Made by a program: the position numbers and the translations under genes
The notes under the pieces: model-generated
What the model saw: only the letters and a program-made list of their open reading frames with translations
The model's database searches: none
Told to the model about the DNA's origin: nothing
In this document: positions 6,999-14,402 of the stretch, in pieces
Layout: each line of letters opens with the position of its first letter
Position numbering within the stretch: the first letter of the stretch is position 1
Assembly (NCBI GenBank): GCA_000383815.1
Contig: KB912765.1
Span: 25,828 to 80,463 of the forward strand
DNA length: 54,636 bases
DNA from: an actinobacterium SCGC AAA027-J17
GTDB lineage: Bacteria; Actinomycetota; Actinomycetes; Nanopelagicales; Nanopelagicaceae
Reading direction: 5' to 3'

Positions 6999-7948
6999 GT
7001 GCAGATTTAGCGCACATTCCAGTCGCACTTGATCAGTGCGTTGATTTGCTATCACCTGCTTTAGTAAACAAATCAAAACCATATTTAATTGATGCCACGT
7101 TAGGGCTAGCAGGTCATGCCAAAGTAATCTTGGAGCGGTTTCCTAATCTGCATCTTATTGGGATAGATCGTGATCAAGCAGCGATCAAAATAGCTCAATC
7201 TAATCTGGCACAGTATGCAGATCGAATCACAATTGTTCACGCCACCTTTGATCAGATCGATCTAGCTTTATCTGCAGCAGCAGTTGAAAAGGTTGATGGG
7301 ATTCTCTTTGATTTAGGCGTCTCCTCTATGCAGCTAGATCAAGCTGAGCGAGGCTTTTCCTACTCTCAAGCAGCTCCACTAGATATGCGTATGGATCAAA
7401 GCGCATCCCTTACCGCAGCGGCAGTACTTAACACCTACTCACATGGGGCCTTGGCAAAGATCATTCAAAATTATGGCGAAGAGAAGTTTGCTAGCAAGAT
7501 TGCAGAAAACATTGTTAAAGCAAGATCAGCGGGTGAGCTAAATACCACCAAGGATTTGGCTCAGATTGTTAAAGATTCAATTCCAGCCCCAGCCCGTCGC
7601 ACCGGTGGCAACCCAGCAAAGCGAACCTTCCAAGCAATTCGCATTGAGGTAAATCAAGAGCTGGCAACACTTGAGCGAGCAATTCCAGCAGCACTTGCTG
7701 CCTTAGCTATAGGCGGACGGCTTGTAGTTATGAGCTATCAATCACTTGAGGATCGAATTGTTAAAAACTTCTTTACTCAAGCAACAAAATCAATGACCCC
7801 ATTAGCTCTCCCAGTTGAACTACCAAACTCTGCGGCAAGTTATCGACTCCTATTTAATGGCAGTGCGGTGGCAGATGCCAAGGAGCAGGAAAGTAATCCG
7901 CGCTCGCAATCGATGCGTTTGCGTGCGATTGAACGGTTGAGTGCCTAA
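6995..7948 (+). CDS. rsmH: 16S rRNA m4C1402 methyltransferase RsmH (MraW)
   Basis: 317 residues with the SAM-binding motif DATLGLAGHA at 33-42 and GIDRD at 56-60, then FDLGVSSMQLDQAERGFSY and GGRLVVMSYQSLEDRIVK. It methylates C1402 of 16S rRNA. A strong ribosome binding site GAAGGAG lies six bases before the ATG. The stop overlaps the ftsL start (TAATG). Confidence 0.97.
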   Translation: MSADLAHIPVALDQCVDLLSPALVNKSKPYLIDATLGLAGHAKVILERFPNLHLIGIDRDQAAIKIAQSNLAQYADRITIVHATFDQIDLALSAAAVEKVDGILFDLGVSSMQLDQAERGFSYSQAAPLDMRMDQSASLTAAAVLNTYSHGALAKIIQNYGEEKFASKIAENIVKARSAGELNTTKDLAQIVKDSIPAPARRTGGNPAKRTFQAIRIEVNQELATLERAIPAALAALAIGGRLVVMSYQSLEDRIVKNFFTQATKSMTPLALPVELPNSAASYRLLFNGSAVADAKEQESNPRSQSMRLRAIERLSA

Positions 7949-8328
7949 TGGCGATTTTTGACTTAGCCCCGGCGATTAAAAATTCTCGACAGATTGTTCG
8001 AGCCCAGACCAATAAAGCTGTTCTGCGATTAGTGCCAGAGGTAAAAACTGGTCAGGTGGCTGGGAATAAAACCTTTGCAACCTTTCTTCTAGCCATATTT
8101 GTTGCCAGCTTAATTTCTTTACTAGTAATTAACACAGCATTAGCTAGGGATGCATTTTTGCTTGGACAGTTGAAACAAGAGGCGCAATTGCTAACCGATA
8201 AGCGAGAGGCAATTTTGCGTGATGTAGCGGCTAAATCATCTCCAGATAAGTTAGCCGAACGTGCTGCCCAACTTGGCATGGTGGCATCAACCAATCCAAG
8301 ATTTCTTGATATGTCAGTGGGTAAGTGA
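7948..8328 (+). CDS. ftsL: FtsL-like cell-division protein
   Basis: 126 residues: a basic cytoplasmic N-terminus, one membrane helix at about residues 38-58, and a short extracytoplasmic coiled coil ending with LAERAAQLGMV. This shape and its position between rsmH and ftsI are those of FtsL, a divisome scaffold. Sequence conservation in this family is low, so the assignment leans on topology and synteny. Its stop overlaps the ftsI start. Confidence 0.85.
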   Translation: MAIFDLAPAIKNSRQIVRAQTNKAVLRLVPEVKTGQVAGNKTFATFLLAIFVASLISLLVINTALARDAFLLGQLKQEAQLLTDKREAILRDVAAKSSPDKLAERAAQLGMVASTNPRFLDMSVGK

Positions 8329-10136
8329 TGAATCAACAATTATTGGTGCAAGATCGTATACGGAAAATAGTCGCAATCGCTTTGGTGATATTGATGCTCT
8401 TTGGGCTTCGCTTAATTGAGATTCAAGCAGTTCGAGCAAGTGGCTATGTTGAAAAGGCAAATAATGAGTTAAGTAAGTCAGCAACTTTGTTAGCTCCACG
8501 CGGGACTATTTATGACATCGACGGCATCGAATTGGCTAGAAGTATTTCAGCAATGAATATTGCAGTTGATCAAACTGTGGTCAATGACCCGACCGCAGCA
8601 GCTAATGTGGTTGCACCAATCCTGGGGATGAGTGCTGCAGATCTTCTGCCTGATTTAGTGGGTGAGCGCCGGTATGTATTAATTGCAAAAAACATTTCAC
8701 CAGAAAAGTGGCGCCAGGTCTATCAAGCAATTGGAGATTACAACAGTAAGGTGCTCAAAGAGGTTGGTGGCTTAAGTAAGCGAATTGGTGGCTTTGTTCC
8801 AGAGCGAAGTTATATAAGAGATTATCCAAGTGGAAAATTAACCTCATCTCTTGTTGGCATAATCAATGACCAAGGAGTGGGTGCTTCAGGTATTGAAAGC
8901 AGTTTAAATGGGCTACTAGCTGGGGTTAACGGTAAGTATGTTTATGCAAATGGCCGAGGAAATATTATTCCTGGATCTGAACGAGTTAGCGTTGAGGCAA
9001 AGAGCGGTACCGGTGTTCGATTAACAATTGATCGTGATGTTCAGTGGGTTGCTCAAAATGCGATTAATCAGGCGGTTGCCTCCTCACGTGCAGCATCGGG
9101 AACTGTAATTGTGATGGATCCAAAAACTGGCGCAATACTGGCCCAAGCTAGTGCGCCAACATTTGATCCAAATCTTTCAAGCTCAATTACCTTAGAAAAA
9201 CTTAGAAATCCAGCTGTTCAAGAGGTCTATGAACCAGGTTCAACTGGAAAAGTAATGACAGTTGCAGCAGCTTTGCAAGAGGGGTTAGTTGCACCAGAGA
9301 CAGTATTTACCATTCCTTACAAGATGAAGGTAGCTGATGAGTACTTCCATGATCATGAGAAGCACCCAACTCAACGTTTAACTACTACTGGATTACTAGC
9401 AGTTTCAAGTAACACTGGATCTATTCAGATCGGTCAAAAACTTGGCAAGGATGCTTTATATGATTACTTGCGTAAGTTTGGTATCGGCGAAAGTACCAAT
9501 TCGAAATTACCAGGTGAGTCAGCAGGAATTTTGCACCCAGTAAAGGATTGGTCTGGAACATCACTGCCAACAATTGCATTTGGCCAGGGATATGCAGTTA
9601 CTTCCATGCAAGCAACTTCAGTTTTTGCAACCATTGCAAATGATGGCGTGAGAGTTTCACCTTCAATTTTGGCTGGCGTGGTTGACGAAAGCGGTAAGTA
9701 CACTCCGGCAGAGCCTAATAAATCAGTTAGAGTACTTAGCTCTGAAACCGCAGCAACAATGCGAGCAATGATGGAGAGTGTGGTTTCAAGTAGTGGTACT
9801 GCGCCAACTGCTGCAATTGATGGCTATCGAATTGCTGGTAAGACTGGAACTGCAAATAGATTTAACTCTGCATGTAAGTGTTATAGCGGCTATACCGCCT
9901 CCTTTATTGGTTTTGCACCAGCTGATCAACCAAGGTATGTAATTAACGTGACAATTCAAGATCCAAAGGGAATGCACTGGGGTGGGGTACTAGCCGGTCC
10001 AGTGTTTAAAAAAGTTATGAGCTTTGTACTACAAAATGAGCGAATTCAGCCAACCAAGGCACCTAAAACCACCTTTAATTTAACCGAAGCAGCATTAAAA
10101 TCAGCAAGTAAGAAAACCGATAAGAGCGGTGCCTAG
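8325..10136 (+). CDS. ftsI: Peptidoglycan transpeptidase FtsI (PBP3-type, class B)
   Basis: 603 residues from a GTG at 8325; the ATG at 8328, overlapping the ftsL stop as TGATG, is the more likely start. There is one N-terminal membrane helix (about 13-31), a dimerisation region (APRGTIYD at 57-64), and a transpeptidase domain with SxxK at Ser306-Lys309, SSN at 361-363 and KTGT at 506-509. It cross-links septal peptidoglycan. No PASTA repeats are visible after the transpeptidase domain. It is followed two bases later by murE. Confidence 0.97.
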   Translation: MMNQQLLVQDRIRKIVAIALVILMLFGLRLIEIQAVRASGYVEKANNELSKSATLLAPRGTIYDIDGIELARSISAMNIAVDQTVVNDPTAAANVVAPILGMSAADLLPDLVGERRYVLIAKNISPEKWRQVYQAIGDYNSKVLKEVGGLSKRIGGFVPERSYIRDYPSGKLTSSLVGIINDQGVGASGIESSLNGLLAGVNGKYVYANGRGNIIPGSERVSVEAKSGTGVRLTIDRDVQWVAQNAINQAVASSRAASGTVIVMDPKTGAILAQASAPTFDPNLSSSITLEKLRNPAVQEVYEPGSTGKVMTVAAALQEGLVAPETVFTIPYKMKVADEYFHDHEKHPTQRLTTTGLLAVSSNTGSIQIGQKLGKDALYDYLRKFGIGESTNSKLPGESAGILHPVKDWSGTSLPTIAFGQGYAVTSMQATSVFATIANDGVRVSPSILAGVVDESGKYTPAEPNKSVRVLSSETAATMRAMMESVVSSSGTAPTAAIDGYRIAGKTGTANRFNSACKCYSGYTASFIGFAPADQPRYVINVTIQDPKGMHWGGVLAGPVFKKVMSFVLQNERIQPTKAPKTTFNLTEAALKSASKKTDKSGA

Positions 10137-10138
10137 TA

Positions 10139-11281
10139 ATGAAAATTAGACCTCAAGCGGTGTTTAACAAATCCCTTGCTGAGTTTGACTCAAAGATATT
10201 TGATAAAGCGGTAACAATTAGCGGTGTATCAATTAATGCTCAAAATGTTTCACCAGGAGATCTCTTCATTGCATTTGCCGGAGCTACAACTCATGGGATC
10301 TCATACTTAGAGCAGGCAATTGCAAATGGCGCTGTTGCAGTATTAAGTGACCAAACTGTTCAGACAACCATTCCTACTTTTATTCATCCACAGCCAAGAT
10401 CATTGATTGGGCCTATCTCCTCCTGGCTTTACGCAAAGCCATTTGAATCATTGACCGCACTTGGAGTAACTGGCACAAATGGCAAAACCACTACCGCTAA
10501 CTTAGTAAAGCAACTTTGGCAGCTCAACTCAATTAGCTCTGGATTGATTGGCACTTTAGGGGTGGAGATTTTAGATAAGCAGATGGTATTAAAACGAACC
10601 ACGCCAGAGGCAGATGAACTACAGGCAATAACAGCTGCAATGCTGGAGAAAAAGGTTTCACATCTAGTAATGGAAGTAAGTAGTCATGCTCTTGATCAAG
10701 GTCGAGTAATGGGTGCTAAATACAAAATCGCTGGATTTTCTAACCTAACCCAAGATCACCTGGATTATCACAAGAGCATGGATGAGTACTTTTTGGCTAA
10801 AGCAAAGTTGTTCACCAAGGAGTATGCCGATCTTGCAGTTATCAATATTGATGATCAATACGGTAAAAAATTAGCTGCCCAAGTCGAGATTCCACTAGTA
10901 ACTGTCTCTCGTAAAGATTCATCTGCCTCCTGGTACCTATCTAGTGCCAAAGCAAAAGGGAGTGGCTATCAGGTTGAGATTCAGTCATCATCTGGTGAAA
11001 AGATCAATGCTGAATTCGAATTGATCGGAGATTACAATCTTGATAATTTACTGCTGGCAATTGCGATGGTAAGTGCTGCAGGTATGCCGGCTAACCAAAT
11101 TTCAAGTGCAATAAGCAAGTTAAAAAGTGTGCCAGGCAGATTGGAGTCTGTATCTGCTGGCCAAAAGTTCACTGCGTTAGTTGATTACGCACACACACCC
11201 GATGCGGTAGAAAGAGCAATCGCTTCTGTGTCAAATTCATTCCGCGCATTAGTAACCTTTGAATCCTTATCTCTTCAGTAG
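10139..11281 (+). CDS. murE: UDP-MurNAc-tripeptide synthetase MurE, 5' part (cut at 11229)
   Basis: About 363 residues are genuine MurE: Mur ligase N-terminal domain, ATP-binding GVTGTNGKTTT at 109-119, and VMEVSSHALDQGR with SNLTQDHLDYH in the central domain, ending at DYAHTPDAVERAIASV. From base 11230 the frame reads antisense into coaE for 17 codons to a chance stop. The C-terminal domain is missing here and lies at 54153-54636 in the opposite orientation, with 108 bases duplicated. The enzyme adds the third amino acid to the peptidoglycan precursor. This is a junction effect and not a decaying pseudogene, because the two parts rejoin in frame. Confidence 0.95.
   Translation: MKIRPQAVFNKSLAEFDSKIFDKAVTISGVSINAQNVSPGDLFIAFAGATTHGISYLEQAIANGAVAVLSDQTVQTTIPTFIHPQPRSLIGPISSWLYAKPFESLTALGVTGTNGKTTTANLVKQLWQLNSISSGLIGTLGVEILDKQMVLKRTTPEADELQAITAAMLEKKVSHLVMEVSSHALDQGRVMGAKYKIAGFSNLTQDHLDYHKSMDEYFLAKAKLFTKEYADLAVINIDDQYGKKLAAQVEIPLVTVSRKDSSASWYLSSAKAKGSGYQVEIQSSSGEKINAEFELIGDYNLDNLLLAIAMVSAAGMPANQISSAISKLKSVPGRLESVSAGQKFTALVDYAHTPDAVERAIASVSNSFRALVTFESLSLQ
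11122..11229 (+). repeat. 108-base inverted repeat copy 1 (within murE)
   Basis: Read base by base, this stretch equals the reverse complement of 54529-54636, with no mismatch. Identity stops at 11229/11230, where this copy continues into coaE antisense and the other continues into the rest of murE. Confidence 0.97.
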
Positions 11282-11672
11282 CTGAGACAGTGATGACATG
11301 ATCGAATTTGTATTCGTGTTTTGATTCAACTAGTAATGGAATCTGATTGATCACTATTGAATCATTTTGAGCCGACTCAACTATTTCTGCAAATGCTCTT
11401 CTTATCAACGGATGAGTTATTTGCTCTAATTGCGTACGCTTAACGGGGTCTTTAAAGATTACTTCAGCTAAAGCAGCTCTATCCAAATCCCCATTTTTAA
11501 GCACCTCATCACCAAAAGCTGCAACAATTTGATCAAAACCAGTTGTGCCCCGTTCTACTACATTGCGGGCCAGCTGATCAGAGTCCGTAACTACGGCGCC
11601 TAAATCTTCGAATATTTGTCCAACAGTAGATTTTCCAGAACCGATTCCCCCGGTTAATGCAACGACTAACAT
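11169..11672 (-). CDS. coaE: Dephospho-CoA kinase, 3'-truncated at the junction
   Basis: The first 147 residues are CoaE: P-loop GGIGSGKST at 8-16, then DSDQLAR, HPLIRRAF and PLLVES. The protein should run to about 200 residues, but after MRGMNLT the frame passes base 11230 into the antisense of murE, giving a false 20-residue tail. CoaE phosphorylates dephospho-CoA in the last step of CoA synthesis. It follows rpsA, as in other actinobacteria, but a terminator lies between them. The break is at exactly the same base as the murE break. Confidence 0.93.
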   Translation of the reverse strand: MLVVALTGGIGSGKSTVGQIFEDLGAVVTDSDQLARNVVERGTTGFDQIVAAFGDEVLKNGDLDRAALAEVIFKDPVKRTQLEQITHPLIRRAFAEIVESAQNDSIVINQIPLLVESKHEYKFDHVITVSATEEIRIQRLLMRGMNLTQKRLLFLPHRVCVRNQLTQ

Positions 11673-11691
11673 GAGTTAAACCCTACACAAT

Positions 11692-11721
11692 AAAAAAATG
11701 GCCCCAGTTTCCTGAGGCCAT
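11692..11721 (-). terminator. Rho-independent terminator after rpsA
   Basis: On the minus strand a 10-bp stem (11721-11712 with 11707-11698, one G-T pair, GAAA tetraloop) is followed by seven T. It lies 13 bases after the rpsA stop. Confidence 0.95.
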
Positions 11722-11734
11722 ACTTAATAATCGC

Positions 11735-13069
11735 TTACTCGGCAGCAGGAGCGGCAGCATCAGCTGCTTTTGCCTCTGCCTTTTGCTTCTTATGAGCCAT
11801 AAATCGAGATTGGGCTTCAGCGTATTGCCTCTCCCATTCTTCGCGCTGGCTTTCATAACCAGGTTTCCATTCTTGGGTTTCAGGATCAAAACCTTCAGGA
11901 TAAATAAATTTGCCTTCTGCATCATAACGAGCTGGCATTCCGTATTGTGTTGGATCGAAAGCTTCAACCTCAACCTCTTGTCCTTCATTTGCTTGCTTCA
12001 AAGAAAGAGAGATTCGACGACGCTCTAAGTCGATGTCGATGATTTTAACAAATAGCTTATCTCCGACCTGAACTACCTGCTCTGGAATTTCTACATGGCG
12101 CTCTGCCAACTCTGAAATATGTACCAGTCCCTCAATGCCTTCAAAAACTTTTATAAATGCACCAAATGGAACTAACTTAGTAACTTCACCTGGGACTACT
12201 TGATTGATGGTGTGAGTTCGAGCAAAGGCTTGCCATGGATCTTCTTGCGTGGCCTTTAGAGATAACGAAACTCGCTCTCTTTCAAAATCAACTTCAAGAA
12301 CCTCAACGGTGACCTCATCGCCAACCTCAACAACCTCTGATGGATGATCAATGTGTTTCCATGAGAGCTCAGAAACGTGAACTAATCCGTCAACGCCACC
12401 TAAATCAACGAAAGCACCAAAGTTAACAATTGAAGAGATTACGCCAGATCTAACTTGGCCTTTAGTTAACTGGTTAAGGAAAGTTGTTCGAGATGCAGAT
12501 TGAGATTGCTCAAGGAATGCTCTACGAGAAAGCACTACGTTGTTTCGGTTTTTATCTAGCTCAATAATTCTGCACTCAACTTGCTGTCCAATATATGGTG
12601 TTAGATCTCTAACGCGACGCATCTCAACTAGTGATGCAGGCAAAAATCCGCGCAAACCAATATCAACAATCAAGCCACCCTTTACAACTTCAATTACAGT
12701 TCCGGTGACAACCTCATCACGTTCTTTCTTGCCCTCTACATCTCCCCATGCCTGCTCGTATTGAGCACGCTTTTTGGAAAGGATTAAACGACCTTCTTTG
12801 TCCTCTTTTTGCAAAACTAGAGCTTCAACCCGATCGCCAACTTTAACTAATTCACTTGGATCAACATCATGGCGAATTGATAATTCACGAGATGGAATAA
12901 CACCCTCTGTCTTATATCCAATATCTAGCAACACTTCTTCGCGATCGATTTGAACAACGATCCCTGAAACTAAATCTCCATCATTAAAATTTTTGATTGT
13001 GCCTTCGATAGCGGCTAAGAAATCTTCTGCGGTTCCAATGTCATTTACTGCAATTTGAGAAGGGGTCAT
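11735..13069 (-). CDS. rpsA: 30S ribosomal protein S1
   Basis: 444 residues with four S1 RNA-binding domains starting near residues 33, 120, 205 and 290 (for example GIVVQIDREEVLLDIGYKTEG and GVISSIVNFGAFVDLGG), then an acidic and Lys/Ala-rich tail. Four domains is the usual actinobacterial form; six is the enterobacterial form. It helps load structured or Shine-Dalgarno-rich mRNAs. It is preceded by its own promoter and followed by a terminator. Neighbours polA and coaE match conserved synteny. Confidence 0.97.
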   Translation of the reverse strand: MTPSQIAVNDIGTAEDFLAAIEGTIKNFNDGDLVSGIVVQIDREEVLLDIGYKTEGVIPSRELSIRHDVDPSELVKVGDRVEALVLQKEDKEGRLILSKKRAQYEQAWGDVEGKKERDEVVTGTVIEVVKGGLIVDIGLRGFLPASLVEMRRVRDLTPYIGQQVECRIIELDKNRNNVVLSRRAFLEQSQSASRTTFLNQLTKGQVRSGVISSIVNFGAFVDLGGVDGLVHVSELSWKHIDHPSEVVEVGDEVTVEVLEVDFERERVSLSLKATQEDPWQAFARTHTINQVVPGEVTKLVPFGAFIKVFEGIEGLVHISELAERHVEIPEQVVQVGDKLFVKIIDIDLERRRISLSLKQANEGQEVEVEAFDPTQYGMPARYDAEGKFIYPEGFDPETQEWKPGYESQREEWERQYAEAQSRFMAHKKQKAEAKAADAAAPAAE

Positions 13070-13120
13070 TAGGTGGGTGTGCTCCAGGGGTACTGCAACT
13101 AGTAGGGACAGGGACGGGCA

Positions 13121-13150
13121 AGGTTACTTTCGATCAGTAGCAAGGGTCAA
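13121..13150 (-). promoter_or_regulatory. rpsA promoter
   Basis: On the minus strand TTGACC (13150-13145) and TAACCT (13126-13121) are separated by 18 bases. The leader to the rpsA ATG at 13069 would be about 45 bases and lacks an obvious Shine-Dalgarno sequence. Confidence 0.6.
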
Positions 13151-13162
13151 ACTGAAGCAGTC

Positions 13163-13168
13163 TAGAAT
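13163..13168 (+). promoter_or_regulatory. -10 hexamer for a leaderless MFS-transporter mRNA
   Basis: TAGAAT is followed by six bases and the ATG at 13175. It shares the 105-base divergent region with the rpsA promoter. Confidence 0.6.
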
Positions 13169-13174
13169 GTACTA

Positions 13175-14401
13175 ATGAGCAGATACTCACAGGTTCTTAG
13201 CAATAAATCGGGACAATATCTGCTGATTAGCTCATTTCCGGCCCGTTTAGCCTATGGAATGATCTCATTGAGTATCTTTTTCAAAGTTCAACAAACAACA
13301 GGTTCTATTGCAATCGCTGGGTTGGCCACTGGAGTAAATGGCATAACTGGTGCTACTACCGCAGGTTTACGTGGAACAATAATTGATAAATTCGGAATGA
13401 AAATTCCACTTCGCATTCTCGCGCCTGGATATGCATTTTTAATATTACTTTTTGCCTCTGGCACAAATAAAACCGAATTAGTCGTATACGCAGCCATTCT
13501 TGGTTTCTCTGCACCACCAATAAATTTGTCTGTCCGCCCACTTTGGAAAGTTACGGTACCTCAAGATCAGATAAGAACTGCCTATGCCATCGACACAGCG
13601 GTGATGAATTCAGTTGGAGTATTTGGTCCTTTGATTGCAACCTCCGTTGCTCTAGGCAGCACCCCAGAGTTGGCGTTACAGATTTGTTCGGCACTGATTT
13701 TTATTGGCGGTGGAGCCTTATCCCTTTCACCTCAATTAAAGCGTTGGAAGCCAGAAAAAAAGACTTCAAATGATCTAGCTGTTTGGCGAACTCCGGCAAT
13801 GCGTTTGTTAATGCTAGAAGGTGTTTTTATTGGTTTAGGTTGGGGAGCTTTTGATATCGCAATGCCTGCTTTCACCGTACTAGAGAAGATTCCCCATCGC
13901 ACAGGGATTATCTTTGCGATTATGGCCGCAGGAACTGTAATTGGTGGGCTGGTGGCTGGGATGGTTTCACGGCGAACATCTTCATTGGCTGCTTTCAAAA
14001 AACTTTATCTATTCTGGTTTATTTTCTCCCTACCACTTGCTTTTACCTATCCAGATTGGTCAATGATGATAGTGACCGCTGCCATGAGTTTGATGGCTGG
14101 AGGATTACAAGTTTTTTACTTAGAAATTAGTGAAGCCGTTAGACCTAAAGGAACGGCAGTGGCTGCCCTTGGTTGGTTGTGGACTGTCGAAGGCACCTTT
14201 GCCGCTTTTGGAACTGCGATCGGTGGTTTTATTTCTGAGCATTACTCCCCTAGATACTGCCTAGCTCTGACCACAATCTGTGTTGGCATTGGATATCTAG
14301 TGATGCGAGGAGGCTCTGATTTATTGAAGGAGGCTGATCGTGTTCCAACCGAGGATGAAGACACTGAAGCTATGGAAGCAAATTTAGACACCAATAAGTA
14401 A
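13175..14401 (+). CDS. MFS transporter
   Basis: 408 residues, about twelve membrane helices, with the major-facilitator loop 2-3 motif in a loose form (GTIIDKFGMKIPLR near 67-80). The tail is short and acidic. No substrate can be inferred. It is divergent from rpsA and convergent with polA, from which it is separated by a single base with no terminator. Confidence 0.85.
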   Translation: MSRYSQVLSNKSGQYLLISSFPARLAYGMISLSIFFKVQQTTGSIAIAGLATGVNGITGATTAGLRGTIIDKFGMKIPLRILAPGYAFLILLFASGTNKTELVVYAAILGFSAPPINLSVRPLWKVTVPQDQIRTAYAIDTAVMNSVGVFGPLIATSVALGSTPELALQICSALIFIGGGALSLSPQLKRWKPEKKTSNDLAVWRTPAMRLLMLEGVFIGLGWGAFDIAMPAFTVLEKIPHRTGIIFAIMAAGTVIGGLVAGMVSRRTSSLAAFKKLYLFWFIFSLPLAFTYPDWSMMIVTAAMSLMAGGLQVFYLEISEAVRPKGTAVAALGWLWTVEGTFAAFGTAIGGFISEHYSPRYCLALTTICVGIGYLVMRGGSDLLKEADRVPTEDEDTEAMEANLDTNK

Positions 14402-14402
14402 A

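Noticed and set aside
10139-11281. murE as a decaying pseudogene
   Set aside because: The two parts rejoin exactly in frame with all motifs intact, so the break is a junction effect.
11683-11988. Open frame of about 100 codons on minus near the rpsA 3' end
   Set aside because: It is an alternative frame within rpsA that runs on through the rpsA terminator; rpsA coding evidence is decisive.
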